NCBI GenBank assembly: GCA_964554485.1
Contig: CAZKOX010000001.1
Span: 1-64,000 of the forward strand
Length of the DNA: 64,000 nt
Source: JBBQBM01 sp964554485
Lineage (GTDB): Bacteria > Patescibacteriota > Saccharimonadia > Saccharimonadales > JAGQMS01
Reading direction: 5' to 3'
The notes beneath the pieces are model-generated. The model searched no databases and was not told where the DNA came from. It saw nothing but the letters and a program-made list of their open reading frames with translations. Every line of letters begins with the position of its first letter. Position 1 is the first letter of the stretch. Below, piece after piece: positions 7,456 to 17,400 of this stretch. The translations under genes and the position numbers were made by a program.

Positions 7456-8039
7456 GGCGTAGATTATTTAAATACTCATTGCGACGGACTCTGCTTTGGG
7501 TAGCTTTTTACGGCGCAATTGCGGCGGTAGTTGTGCTCGCCGTTGCGCTGACTAATCATTATCTGCATGAAAGAACTAATGACATAGATGGCCAAGTGAA
7601 TATCAGCTTATCTAAATTAAAATACGAAGTTGGCGAAGAAATACAATTTAGTGTCGTTAATGATTCTGGTAGTACGGTGATTATCGACAATGACTGTCCT
7701 CAAGAGCCACTGATGGTTTATTTCTGGAAAGATTCAAAATGGACACGCATTCATAAATATATCTCTGAAGACGTTTGCCCGAATCAGGATAGGCAAATTA
7801 GCGTTAAGCCGCGCAAATCACTAACCGGTAGTTATAAGTACTGGCGGGAATTGTTTAATGAGCCTGGAATATATCGAATAGCAGTTGTCGCAAATGGCTA
7901 TAGTGGCTTAGCGTTTCAGGATATTGAAGTGGTAAATAACCAAGTTGTTGTCCCGGTGGAACAACCGGTACTTGAGCAAAAGAGCATTAGAATCAACAAT
8001 CGAGAAGATGATCGGTTTGAAGAAGAGTATGACGATTAG
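7452..8039 (+). CDS. Anchored extracytoplasmic protein of the redox operon
   Basis: 195 residues from the ATG at 7452, chosen because it overlaps the preceding TGA as ATGA and has GAGGAGGG about 11 nt upstream; a longer frame from 7386 inside the upstream gene is unlikely. A basic start and one helix (about residues 13-34) precede a beta-rich, Ig-like outer domain with two cysteines (about residues 81 and 104) that could form a disulfide, and an acidic tail. Residues 72-75 read S-G-S-T, resembling part of an ApbE flavinylation site but lacking the upstream Asp spacing. No named family is recognised. Confidence 0.7.
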   Translation: MRRRLFKYSLRRTLLWVAFYGAIAAVVVLAVALTNHYLHERTNDIDGQVNISLSKLKYEVGEEIQFSVVNDSGSTVIIDNDCPQEPLMVYFWKDSKWTRIHKYISEDVCPNQDRQISVKPRKSLTGSYKYWRELFNEPGIYRIAVVANGYSGLAFQDIEVVNNQVVVPVEQPVLEQKSIRINNREDDRFEEEYDD

Positions 8040-8096
8040 AAAATGTAATTCTAACCTGTATATGTTATTATGGTTGTGCTTAAAGAATAGGAATAC

Positions 8097-8762
8097 ATGA
8101 AAACTAATAATCAAGGATTTGCACCAATTGTAATAATCGGAATCATAGCAGGGTTCTTTGTGGTCGCTGCCGGGACTGCCGTTGCGTCAAATAATAGTAA
8201 ACCGGGTGACATGCTGTATAGCATTGATCGTGGCGTCGAAGGTATCCAGCGGGCTCTAGCCCTAACTGATGGCAGCAAGAAGGAATTGCGAGCTTCATTG
8301 GCGAGTGAACGACTTAAAGAGCTAGAAGCTTTACTTGCAGAAGATCAGCTGGACATACCGGCAATTGATAAGGCACTTGATGACTTCAACAAGAATAAAT
8401 CAGAGTTCGATGACTTAGTTGATGATGACGGAACTGTAGATAGTCATGAGCAGGAGCTTGAAGATAGTCTTGAGTCTAAAAAGTCAGAAATCGATGATGC
8501 AGCCGAAGAAGCACAGAAATCACTCGAAGACCAACGTGAAGATCTCAAAGATCAGTACGAACAAGCAGTTAAGGACGGAGATACAGTCAAGGCCGCTGCT
8601 TTACAAGCTGAGGTAGATAACTCAGAAGACCAACTTAAATCTCTCGAAGACCAGCGTGAAGCTGCTAAGCAGGCTGAAGAGGCACAGAAAGAAGCTGCCA
8701 AGAATGCCGAAGAAGCCCAGAAGCAGGCTGATGAGCAAGATTCAGAATCCGGCAAAAATTAA
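8097..8762 (+). CDS. Anchored DUF5667-like protein with acidic coiled-coil tail
   Basis: 221 residues. The start K-T-N-N-Q-G-F-A-P-I leads into one hydrophobic helix. Next comes S-K-P-G-D-M-L-Y-S-I-D-R-G-V-E, then a stretch rich in Leu-Arg-Ala-Ser-Glu, which matches the DUF5667 pattern. The remaining 130 residues are highly charged heptad-like helix rich in Glu, Lys, Ala and Gln. It is probably a surface-exposed stalk. GGAA lies before the ATG. It is convergent with ackA and has no catalytic residues that I can recognise. Confidence 0.7.
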   Translation: MKTNNQGFAPIVIIGIIAGFFVVAAGTAVASNNSKPGDMLYSIDRGVEGIQRALALTDGSKKELRASLASERLKELEALLAEDQLDIPAIDKALDDFNKNKSEFDDLVDDDGTVDSHEQELEDSLESKKSEIDDAAEEAQKSLEDQREDLKDQYEQAVKDGDTVKAAALQAEVDNSEDQLKSLEDQREAAKQAEEAQKEAAKNAEEAQKQADEQDSESGKN

Positions 8763-8779
8763 AATTAAGCAGAAACCAC

Positions 8780-9970
8780 CTAAGGTTTATTTGAAAGCAA
8801 GCTGTTAACGATCTTCAATATTTCAAAAGATTCGTTAGTTGGTACAACAATGATTGGTTTTGAGGCCGTTAGTCGACTAATAACTTTCGGTTCTGGACTT
8901 GGCATATAGGCTTCGTTTTCGAGTTTGTCCAATGAAAAGTCCAAGTAGCTTAGTCGTGATGTAACGTGATATCTGATAGGTTCCGATCTTTCGCTAACTG
9001 TACCCGTAAGCACCAAGGCATCAATTCCACCCAAAGCAGCAGTCATTTCGGCGATACCTTTTTGGACATTGTAGAGAAAAGTGTTGAGAGCCAGTAAGGC
9101 TTTTTTATCTCCGGTTTTTTCTTTTTCGATAAGTTCGGGTATTTCTGAAGAACCTCCAAGACCCAATAGTCCACTTTGATTATTTAGATATTCTTGTACC
9201 TCGGTGGCGGTTAGTTTTAATGATTGTTGAAGGGCGAATACGGCAGTAGCGTCGATACTGCCACTTCGAGTACTCATAGTCAGGCCATCTAAAGGCGAGA
9301 AACCCATCGTGTTATCTATGCTACGACCATTCAAAATTGCCGTGGCGCTAGCTCCACCTCCAAGGTGAACAACAACAATTTTGGGTGCTAATTTTCCTGC
9401 AGCTTCGAGTTTTCTCATAACTGAAGATACTGATAGACCATGATAGCCAAAGCGCTTAATATCAAAGTTTTCAGCGTCTTTAAGCGAGATGCCGTAGTAT
9501 TTTGAATAATCTGGACGGTTTGCATGAAAGGCGCTGTCTGATGCGCCGAAGATCTGTACGCCTGCAAATTGTTTTCTTAAACTTTCTAGTTCTTCAAGAC
9601 ATGCAGTTACGTGGATAGGCGCAAGACTAATCGCGTTTTCAAGCCGTTTTTGGTATTCATCGTCTATTCGCCGATGTTGCAAAAAATAGCTACCAGGCGC
9701 TACTACTCGAAGGCCAATAGCGCTAATCGTTTCTTCGGGCCTTAGAAGTTCGGCGGAACGCAAAATTTGTAATACTTTTGATGACGCCTCCGATAAACTA
9801 GCGATATCGGCAAAAACAGATGTTTTAGAGGGAGATGGTGACAGGGTGTATTCTAGTTCTTTATTGATCCATTCAAAATGTACTTCAGCGCGAAGATTCT
9901 CGCCTTCATAAAGTGCATATTTTCGGCTGGCGCTTCCTGGGTTAGCAATAAGAACTAGCGAGCCGTCCAT
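8780..9970 (-). CDS. ackA: Acetate kinase
   Basis: 396 residues. The start block L-V-L-I-A-N-P-G-S-A-S-R-K-Y, the G-Y-H-G-L-S region, H-L-G-G-G-A-S, and the T-M-G-F-S-P-L-D-G-L block are those of acetate kinase, which makes ATP from acetyl-phosphate. The ATG at 9970 is preferred because GAGGAG lies 5 nt upstream; a GTG at 9976 would sit on top of that site. It overlaps the end of the phosphoketolase gene by 16 nt, so acetyl-phosphate producer and consumer are made together. No phosphotransacetylase gene is adjacent. Confidence 0.92.
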   Translation of the reverse strand: MDGSLVLIANPGSASRKYALYEGENLRAEVHFEWINKELEYTLSPSPSKTSVFADIASLSEASSKVLQILRSAELLRPEETISAIGLRVVAPGSYFLQHRRIDDEYQKRLENAISLAPIHVTACLEELESLRKQFAGVQIFGASDSAFHANRPDYSKYYGISLKDAENFDIKRFGYHGLSVSSVMRKLEAAGKLAPKIVVVHLGGGASATAILNGRSIDNTMGFSPLDGLTMSTRSGSIDATAVFALQQSLKLTATEVQEYLNNQSGLLGLGGSSEIPELIEKEKTGDKKALLALNTFLYNVQKGIAEMTAALGGIDALVLTGTVSERSEPIRYHVTSRLSYLDFSLDKLENEAYMPSPEPKVISRLTASKPIIVVPTNESFEILKIVNSLLSNKP

Positions 9971-12300
9971 GTCCACTCCTCAATTTCCGGTAAGTCAACG
10001 CCATGGCGCTTGATGTACTCGGTGTTTTCGTCGATTTTTTGCTTATATTTTGTTGCAATATGTTCAGCTTCGGAATATGGTAAAACCTCGAGTTTTCCTA
10101 GTTTTTCGAAAATTGCTATTACGAGATCGTAGCGGCTTGTATGGTTACGGACATGCATGTCAAATGGTGTAGTGGTGCTACCGTTTTCAATATAGCCGCG
10201 CACGTCAAAACGCTGTGGATCGTGCGTGTAGTTAAATAGTAGCGCCTTGACTGTCTCTGGATATCCGTGAAAGTTGCAGATAACAGGCTTGTCTTTAGTG
10301 AACTGATCTTCAAAGCCAACTTGAGTAACACACAAACCACCTCTTCCAAAACCGCAGCTGGTAAGCGAGCTAATGTTGACGCATCGGATCTTAACTTCTG
10401 GCCACTCCTTTTTTGCAAGATCAATGGCCGCCATAACTTCCTTCATTGGATAGTCACCGGCTGCCGCAAGGACGATATCTGGGTTGGGGTCGGAGGCAAA
10501 ATGCCAGGTCATTAGTCCACTCTCAACCTGTTGCTTGGCGAGCTTTGGAGTAAGCCAGCGTGGCTCTTGAGTCTTCCCAGCCACCATAATATTGATTTGC
10601 CGAGTCGTTTTGAGTATGTGGTCAAGAGTTGCTAATGTTGTGTTGCCGTCCGGAGGAAAGAAGACATCAACAAAATCTCCCTGGCGCTGCAATGCGTCAT
10701 CAATAAAACCGGGGTTTTGATGACTAAATCCATTGTGGTCTTGCCGCCAGCCAGAACTGGTTAAGACGTAATTAAGTGAAGGAATGGTGCCGCGCCAAGC
10801 TACTTCCCGCGATTGATTTAGGAACTTCGCATACTGGTCCATCATGCTAACTATGACTTGTATGAAAGCCTCATAGCTGGCGAAAATACCGTGTCGTCCA
10901 GTCATGATATAACCCTGAATCAAACCCTGAAGATTGTGTTCGCTAAGCATTTCCATAACCCTGCCGTTTGGCGACAGGTCTTTGTCCCAATCTTCGATCG
11001 GCCACTGCCAGGCGCGCTTGGTTTCTTCAAAAACGGCGTCAAGTTTATTTGAATAAGTCTCGTCCGGGGACATTAATCTAAAATTATTATTTTCTTCATT
11101 GAGTTTAAAGACTTCTTTTAAGTATAGTCCGGTACGGCGCATACTACTACTGCCGATTGTACCGGGGATTGTGGCGTCTTCAGCAAATTTATCAGCTTCA
11201 GGTAAAACCAGTGGTTTATATACTGGATCTCCACCAAGGGCGTGTTTACTCATTCCAAGACATTTGTGTGGGTCGCTTGGAATAATATCTTTCACAAACT
11301 CACCAAATCCTGTTTTCTCATCAAATAGTTCGTCGAATTTGTAACTTCTTAACCAGTCGTTTAAAAGCTGAAGCTGTTTCTTGTCGGTTTTTGCCTCTGT
11401 CAAAACTACTTGATGGCTCAAGCAATTTCCTTCAACTTTTTGGCCGTCTAGTTCTTTTACGCCGGTCCAGCCTTTTAGCGTACGCATGATAATCATCGGA
11501 GACTGTGTCGACGGCTTATGGCTGCCGGTTTTGATTTTTTTAATTAGCTGATGTGCTTTTTCAAGAGCGTCAGACATTTTTTTATGTGGGTTTTCGCCAA
11601 CTGTCGTATCAACCAAGATCGGATGGTAGCCGTAGCCACTAAAAAGCGCCATTAATTCGTAATTACTCATTCTCCCAAAAATTGTTGGGGCAGAGATCTT
11701 GTAACCATTAAGATGAAGAATCGGCAGTACAGTACCGTCAGTTTTTGGGTTAACTAATTTGTTTAGGTGCCAAGCACCGGCGGTCGGACCGGTCTCGGCT
11801 TCACCATCACCAACCAAGCAAGCTACTAGCAGCTCTGGGTTATCAAGAGCCGCACCATAAGAAGTAGATAAGGAGTATCCAAGTTCACCGCCTTCTAAGA
11901 TAACTCCTGGTGTACCCGGGTTGCTGTGACTCGGGAATCCGTAAGGCCAACTAAACTGCCGGCACATATATTCGATACCATCGAGAGTCTGGGGAGTTTC
12001 CGGATAAAATCGTCCCAACGTACCTTCTATGAACAAGTTAGCTTGAAGGGCAGGGAACGCGTGGCCCGGGCCCAACACGAATAACATTTCTTGGTCATAA
12101 AATTTCGCCAATCGACTTAGGTGGGCGTAAGCAAAGTTTACGCCAGGCCCGCTACCCCAGTGCCCTAAAAGACGGGGCTTAATATCATCGAAAGTGTGGT
12201 CGCGCTGGCTCAAGAAGTTATTTTGCAAAAATATTTGAGCAGCGGTCAGGTAGTTAGCTGCTCGTAGGTATTTGTCTATACTTGAAAAGTCGTCGTTCAT
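9955..12300 (-). CDS. xfp: Xylulose-5-phosphate/fructose-6-phosphate phosphoketolase
   Basis: 781 residues, the usual length. Recognisable blocks include R-L-L-G-H-W-G-S-G-P-G, L-G-P-G-H-A, S-H-S-N-P-G-T-P-G, the thiamine-diphosphate region V-G-D-G-E-A-E-T-G-P, and the Q-D-H-N-G-F-S-H-Q block. The enzyme phosphorolytically cleaves xylulose-5-P (or fructose-6-P) to acetyl-phosphate and an aldose phosphate. A promoter is visible on the minus strand (TACAAT complement at 12314-12319 with TTAGAT 18 nt upstream). It is the first gene of an xfp-ackA operon. Confidence 0.96.
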   Translation of the reverse strand: MNDDFSSIDKYLRAANYLTAAQIFLQNNFLSQRDHTFDDIKPRLLGHWGSGPGVNFAYAHLSRLAKFYDQEMLFVLGPGHAFPALQANLFIEGTLGRFYPETPQTLDGIEYMCRQFSWPYGFPSHSNPGTPGVILEGGELGYSLSTSYGAALDNPELLVACLVGDGEAETGPTAGAWHLNKLVNPKTDGTVLPILHLNGYKISAPTIFGRMSNYELMALFSGYGYHPILVDTTVGENPHKKMSDALEKAHQLIKKIKTGSHKPSTQSPMIIMRTLKGWTGVKELDGQKVEGNCLSHQVVLTEAKTDKKQLQLLNDWLRSYKFDELFDEKTGFGEFVKDIIPSDPHKCLGMSKHALGGDPVYKPLVLPEADKFAEDATIPGTIGSSSMRRTGLYLKEVFKLNEENNNFRLMSPDETYSNKLDAVFEETKRAWQWPIEDWDKDLSPNGRVMEMLSEHNLQGLIQGYIMTGRHGIFASYEAFIQVIVSMMDQYAKFLNQSREVAWRGTIPSLNYVLTSSGWRQDHNGFSHQNPGFIDDALQRQGDFVDVFFPPDGNTTLATLDHILKTTRQINIMVAGKTQEPRWLTPKLAKQQVESGLMTWHFASDPNPDIVLAAAGDYPMKEVMAAIDLAKKEWPEVKIRCVNISSLTSCGFGRGGLCVTQVGFEDQFTKDKPVICNFHGYPETVKALLFNYTHDPQRFDVRGYIENGSTTTPFDMHVRNHTSRYDLVIAIFEKLGKLEVLPYSEAEHIATKYKQKIDENTEYIKRHGVDLPEIEEWTWTAR

Positions 12301-12313
12301 AACTCTTATGTTA

Positions 12314-12343
12314 ATTGTATCTTTTATGTTTAGTAATATCTAA
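12314..12343 (-). promoter_or_regulatory. Promoter of xfp-ackA
   Basis: On the minus strand a TTAGAT hexamer and TACAAT (complement 12314-12319) are separated by 18 nt in the short gap between xfp and the ABC permease gene. AAGAG precedes the xfp ATG. The match to consensus is partial. Confidence 0.45.
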
Positions 12344-12355
12344 CTTATATATTTG

Positions 12356-13594
12356 TTATTCTCGTCGCAACGCATCGATAGGGTTAATTTTAGCTGCTCT
12401 TCTGGCTGGCAGGAATACTACGGATAGACCGACCAGAATCATGAATAACACCAACCCAACAATTAACCAAACCGGGGTAGCAAAGAGATCGAATGACTCA
12501 TTGACACCTCTTTGACTAGCGAAACGATAAAGGATTACATTAACTATGGCTCCACCTCCAACCGCCAGTACTATTCCAAATATTGATCCAACCAAGGAAA
12601 GAAGTATTGCCTCAAAAATAAATAGTCGTTTGACATCTCGGTTTCGTGCGCCCAAGGCCATCATAAGGCCAATTTCTTTTGTTCTTTCAAGCAAAGAGAC
12701 GGTTAGGGTGTTAAACATTCCCAATACAGCAACGATCATTCCGATGGCTCCAAAACCGAATAGTACGTAGTTAAATACCTTAAAAATTTGATTAATCTGG
12801 TCAACTGTGTCGGCAGGAGAAGTTGTAAGCAAACCAAGACTCTCAATTTGCTTACGAAGAGGGAGGACATTTTCTGTGTGATCAACAACTAGTTTCATTT
12901 GAGAATATGAGGTAACTCCGGCATTTTCAAATATATAGTTTGGAATAAAAACTTCACTTCCTGAACCGGAATCGACAATGCCGACAATAGTATAGGTGTC
13001 CTCTATCTCCTTAACTTCAGAGGTGGTTTTATCTTTAAGGGGAATAAGTAGGGATATTTTCTTGTTTATTAAATTGGTTTTTTCGTCTCCGCCGATAGCT
13101 TTAATGACAGAGTGGTTTATGACAGCAACTTTTGCGTCATTATCGCTCATACCCCGTCCTTTGACGAAATTTAGATTAGCTAGATCTTGATAATTCTTAT
13201 CATATCCATATACGACGCTATCTATCTCGCTACTGTTGATCTTGAGGCTACCAGGGAAAGAGAATGATGAACCTATTGTTTGAACATGCGGAAGATTTTT
13301 TATCTTTTCCTTCATGCCGCTAGTCAACTTAACCACTTTTGAGTTTGGACTAGTAATGTCAATAGATTTTATAGATTGGTTGCCGATAATTTCTTCTGTA
13401 ACAAGATTTCGAACACCTATGCCGAATGATAGTAAGAAGAATATTGCTCCAATTCCAATAGTAATTCCAAAAACAGTTAAGAATGTGCGAAGTTTTTTTG
13501 AAACTAAGTTCTTCCAGGCAACATGAAGCAGTATTTTTATATTTATCCTGCGGCGCTTACGAAGCATTTTTGTTACTACATCAGATTTTTCCAT
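12356..13594 (-). CDS. MacB/FtsX-type ABC transporter permease
   Basis: 412 residues. A cytoplasmic basic start, then helix 1 (about residues 38-60), a large extracytoplasmic MacB_PCD-like domain (about 65-275), and three C-terminal helices with the F-N-T-L-T-V-S-L-L-E-R-T-K-E-I-G-L-M-M block of the FtsX domain. GGAGGT lies 4 nt before the ATG. The gene overlaps the ATPase gene by 14 nt. This architecture is that of lipoprotein-release or mechanotransmission-type exporters. Its position after a giant surface protein suggests a role in export or release of that protein. Confidence 0.88.
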   Translation of the reverse strand: MEKSDVVTKMLRKRRRINIKILLHVAWKNLVSKKLRTFLTVFGITIGIGAIFFLLSFGIGVRNLVTEEIIGNQSIKSIDITSPNSKVVKLTSGMKEKIKNLPHVQTIGSSFSFPGSLKINSSEIDSVVYGYDKNYQDLANLNFVKGRGMSDNDAKVAVINHSVIKAIGGDEKTNLINKKISLLIPLKDKTTSEVKEIEDTYTIVGIVDSGSGSEVFIPNYIFENAGVTSYSQMKLVVDHTENVLPLRKQIESLGLLTTSPADTVDQINQIFKVFNYVLFGFGAIGMIVAVLGMFNTLTVSLLERTKEIGLMMALGARNRDVKRLFIFEAILLSLVGSIFGIVLAVGGGAIVNVILYRFASQRGVNESFDLFATPVWLIVGLVLFMILVGLSVVFLPARRAAKINPIDALRRE

Positions 13595-14435
13595 GACTAC
13601 CTCCTAGTAGATTTTCTGCAGCTTGATCTACGGTCGGCGGAGGCGTTAACGTAGCTGGCGCAGGAGATCTCTTAGCTGAGAAACGATCAATTCGGGATTT
13701 CATATCTTGCATTAGTTTATCTGTTGTTGTGGAAATCGAGTCGCTTACCATCTCCTTAACATATCCATCTTCGATATGGATAAGGTGATCGGCGAGTGGA
13801 AGATACTCCATGTTATGCGTAACAAGTATGATTGTTCTTTTAGAATCAGTCTGAGTTGAACGAAGTAGTTCCATGATTTTGTCGCCACTTTTACTATCAA
13901 GGCTGCCCGTCGGCTCGTCGGCGATAATAAACATAGGCCTATTAACAATGGCTCTAGCCATCGCTACTCTTTGTTGCTCACCCCCGGATAGAAGTATTGG
14001 ATACTTTTTGGAGTAACTCTGCATTCCAACTTGCTCCAAGGCACGATAGGCTGCTTCTGCGGCCTTAGCCTTTGTGTACCCAAGAAAATATAGTGGCATC
14101 GAAACGTTCTCTATTACGCTTAAACTCTTTACCCAAAAGTTTTGCTGATAAACGATGCCTATTTCGTTTGCTCGGAAATGTGCAAGGCGATCTGGCGAAA
14201 AGTTATATATGTCGCTCTGATCAAATAATATTTCTCCATTAGTTGGCCTGAGCAGTCCAGTTAGAATATTAAGCAGAGTTGACTTACCTGATCCTGAGGG
14301 ACCGTAGATAATATTGAATGTGTTTTCTCTAATTTCGAAACTTACATCTTTCAAGACATCAAAGGTTTCGTCGCTGACTCTAAAGCTTTGATTGACCCCA
14401 GTTGCCTTAATAATTACTCTTTTACTATTATCCAT
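13581..14435 (-). CDS. ABC transporter ATP-binding protein (MacB/LolD-like)
   Basis: 284 residues from the ATG at 14435, one nt after the stop of the giant gene; a TTG at 14447 would add four residues. Walker A is G-P-S-G-S-G-K-S-T, the signature L-S-G-G-E-Q-Q-R, and Walker B F-I-I-A-D-E-P-T-G-S-L-D. A Pro/Ala-rich C-terminal extension of about 50 residues follows the canonical domain. It pairs with the downstream permease as a two-gene MacB-type exporter without a periplasmic adaptor. Confidence 0.9.
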   Translation of the reverse strand: MDNSKRVIIKATGVNQSFRVSDETFDVLKDVSFEIRENTFNIIYGPSGSGKSTLLNILTGLLRPTNGEILFDQSDIYNFSPDRLAHFRANEIGIVYQQNFWVKSLSVIENVSMPLYFLGYTKAKAAEAAYRALEQVGMQSYSKKYPILLSGGEQQRVAMARAIVNRPMFIIADEPTGSLDSKSGDKIMELLRSTQTDSKRTIILVTHNMEYLPLADHLIHIEDGYVKEMVSDSISTTTDKLMQDMKSRIDRFSAKRSPAPATLTPPPTVDQAAENLLGGSHGKI

Positions 14436-14436
14436 T

Positions 14437-17400
14437 TTATAGTCCAAAAACTTGCTTTAAGGTATTGAGAATTATTGTTAACACGCTATCTGATGCTCGT
14501 CCGACAATCGCAGATTCTGTTGCACCTAGCCCGGTATTTCCGGCCCTGTCTTTAGAGATTGGAATTAAACTATAAACACGAGATGTAGGTAGGTCGGAAA
14601 CAATCACGATGTGTTCAGTGGTTAGTTGAGTGTCCTCGGCGGTTTTGTTGTTGTAATTAGCTGCATTAGATCCTTCAGCATAGCCAACCTGGCTTGTTGC
14701 TGGTTCGTCGGTTTTCCATGAAACAACTACCTGGCCTCTTGCTTCCGCGCCAGTTCCACGAATTGCGGATTCAATACTTATCTCTGACACTTTTGGCGGT
14801 CTTGTGTCTAGGGCTGTATGAAATTGTTGCCTATCAGAGACTGCAATATTTCCACCTTCATCTCTAGACTGAGCGACTAAGAAGTACTCGCTGTCGTCTT
14901 CAAGGTTACGAATTATTATTTCGTGATCAGTAACCAGATCAAGTACTTGTGCTTCCGTTCCACTAGTTCCAACTTTCCCGTATGTAACTAAAGAATTGGC
15001 AGGCACGTTTGTTGTCCATGTAACAGTTTGGGTACTGGTTGGTTCGCCGATTATTGGCTGGAAACGGAGATCAGTTATTCGTGGACGCTGTGGTGTAGTA
15101 AACGAGAATACGCTACTTTCGTATGATGAGTTTTCATTATCAAATGTCAAAAGCTTGTAGAAATATTTTGTACCATCATCAAGACCTTCAAGCTCGATTG
15201 AATAGGTAGATTCAGACAGAGAAGTATTAACTGTTGTGATCCCGCCGTAGTTTTCTCCTTTTCCGTAAAGTATAGACACCTTGGTTGCCTCTTTAGACGT
15301 AAAGGTAATTGCGGCTGTTGTTAAGCCGACGCGGCTAACTGTAATTTCTTTTAAGGACGGGGCAGGCGATGTGGTGAAGCTAAACTCTTGGCTCGTTCCA
15401 GTATTACCATCTTCATCAGTCCACTTTGCTATAGCATAGTAGGTTGTACCAGCACTTAAATTATCTAGCTCAATTTCGTGAGCACTTACCTGGGCTGATA
15501 TTGCTACTTCGGAAGGACTGTATTCACCACTAGCAGTGCCAAGCGCGATTTTTGAATCACTAGCTCTGTCCGTGCTCCATGAAACAGTAGCGCGTTTTGT
15601 GGTGATATTGCTAACTTCTGGGTTAGCGACCAAGGTAGCAGGTGAGGTGAATTTTCCGGTCGGAACTTCATTTACGACCGAACTATTTGCTCCGCAGTTA
15701 TTTGTACTGTCGCAAGCTCGAAGGCGGTAGTAGTATCTCTGCTGGGCTAAGCCGGCGTCGATATATGTTGTACTTGAGCTACTGCCTACCTGTGAAAAAG
15801 TAGCATTATCGGTTGATCTATAAACCTTATATGAAGAGATTCCTGCCCCAACATCTGCTGGCTCGTTCCAGGTTATCGCAAGCCGCCAATTGTTAGTTGC
15901 CTTAATTGACACATCAACAATGTCGAGGTTTTCCGATATTCCAGGTGAAGGTGTGTTGGCGGTGAATACGGCAGTTCCGTAGTTGTCGTAGTTGATATTG
16001 CTAGACTCGTCTCTAGCGACCACATATATAGTATTTTCACCTGGTTGTGTCGCATAAGGACCAGCGCCTAGTGCCGTTACTCCAGCTGATGTGAAATTAC
16101 AATTTATAGATGTTGGTATGGCATTTATCGTGTAACAGTACGTCAGGTTATTTACATCTCCAACAAAAGTCGCAGGTGCGTCCCAGTCAAAAGCGAAAGA
16201 GTTTGTTACATTACTGGAAGGAGAGGCGATAATATTCAAAGGTTCTGAAGGAGCGCCACTAGTATTAATCTTAAGAGCAGCGGTTGCATAAGTACTGCTA
16301 ACATTACCGGCATTATCCCAGGTCCTGAAGTAGACAGTATTTATACCCTCCTCTAAATCTACAAAGTCTGGTGTGGGTATTGTGGTGTAACTACCGTCGT
16401 TGGCGAGTACGTCGTTTGAGTCACCGGTTCCTGTATGCGAGTCTCCGTACCAATTACCTGCACCTATACGGTATTGCAGACCAACTAATCCGGAATTTAT
16501 ATCGCTCGGAGAACTAATTCCAGTGGTAGGCCAAGTTAAAGTAACCTCCTTAGAATTAATAAACCCAGAAGGTGCGGTTATGTAAGCCGGGTTGGTTGGT
16601 GCGGTGTTATCGAACTTAAATGTGAACTGCTCGGTCGTATTGCTTATGTTTCCGGCGTTGTCGATGGCTTTGGCGAGTAAATAATAATTAGAATTGGAAG
16701 TGCTAAGAGGTGTAGCGATATATCCAGCGGTTGCGGTGTCTATGTTGTTGGTAGATATCATAAATTGGCAGTGGCCACCGGTTTCTACGGGACTTGTGCC
16801 AAGTAAACCTTTTGTAGTAACTGGGTCGGCAGTATCATCTGTCCCAAGATATAAACAATATCCTTTTATTCCGGATTCGCTATCAACCCCGGCTGTCCAG
16901 CTGAAATATGGCGATAGCCCATTAGACCAGGCGCCACTATTCAAGACACTACCTCCGTTAGCTTTTAGTGCAGCGATACTTGTGGCGTTTGCCGAAGGGT
17001 CAATAATATCTGAAGTTGCGGTTGCAGTAACACCATTTAAAGTAACTCTTTGGCTGCCGTCGCCCTGAAGTATCGCCTCCCATCGTAAACCATTGAACGT
17101 AACGGGGAAGCTGCTAATGTTGGTACTAATAGTTGTCTTGTTGTTTGCTTCAGCTATTGATCCGGATGTTTCCCAACTGTCGCCGTCCCAGTACTTCCAT
17201 GTTGCGCCGTCATCGGACGAAAGGCGATACAGGATAGTTCCTCCATTTAGGGTTTCGTCAGCGTCAAAACTATCCCAGTGCCATACACCACTTTGTCGAA
17301 CAGGTTCATTAAGTGAAATGCTCAAGGCGGCGTTGCTGTATGGTTTAGTGTTAAATGACGACCTATTAATATTAGATATCCGAATCTCATCTAAACTACC

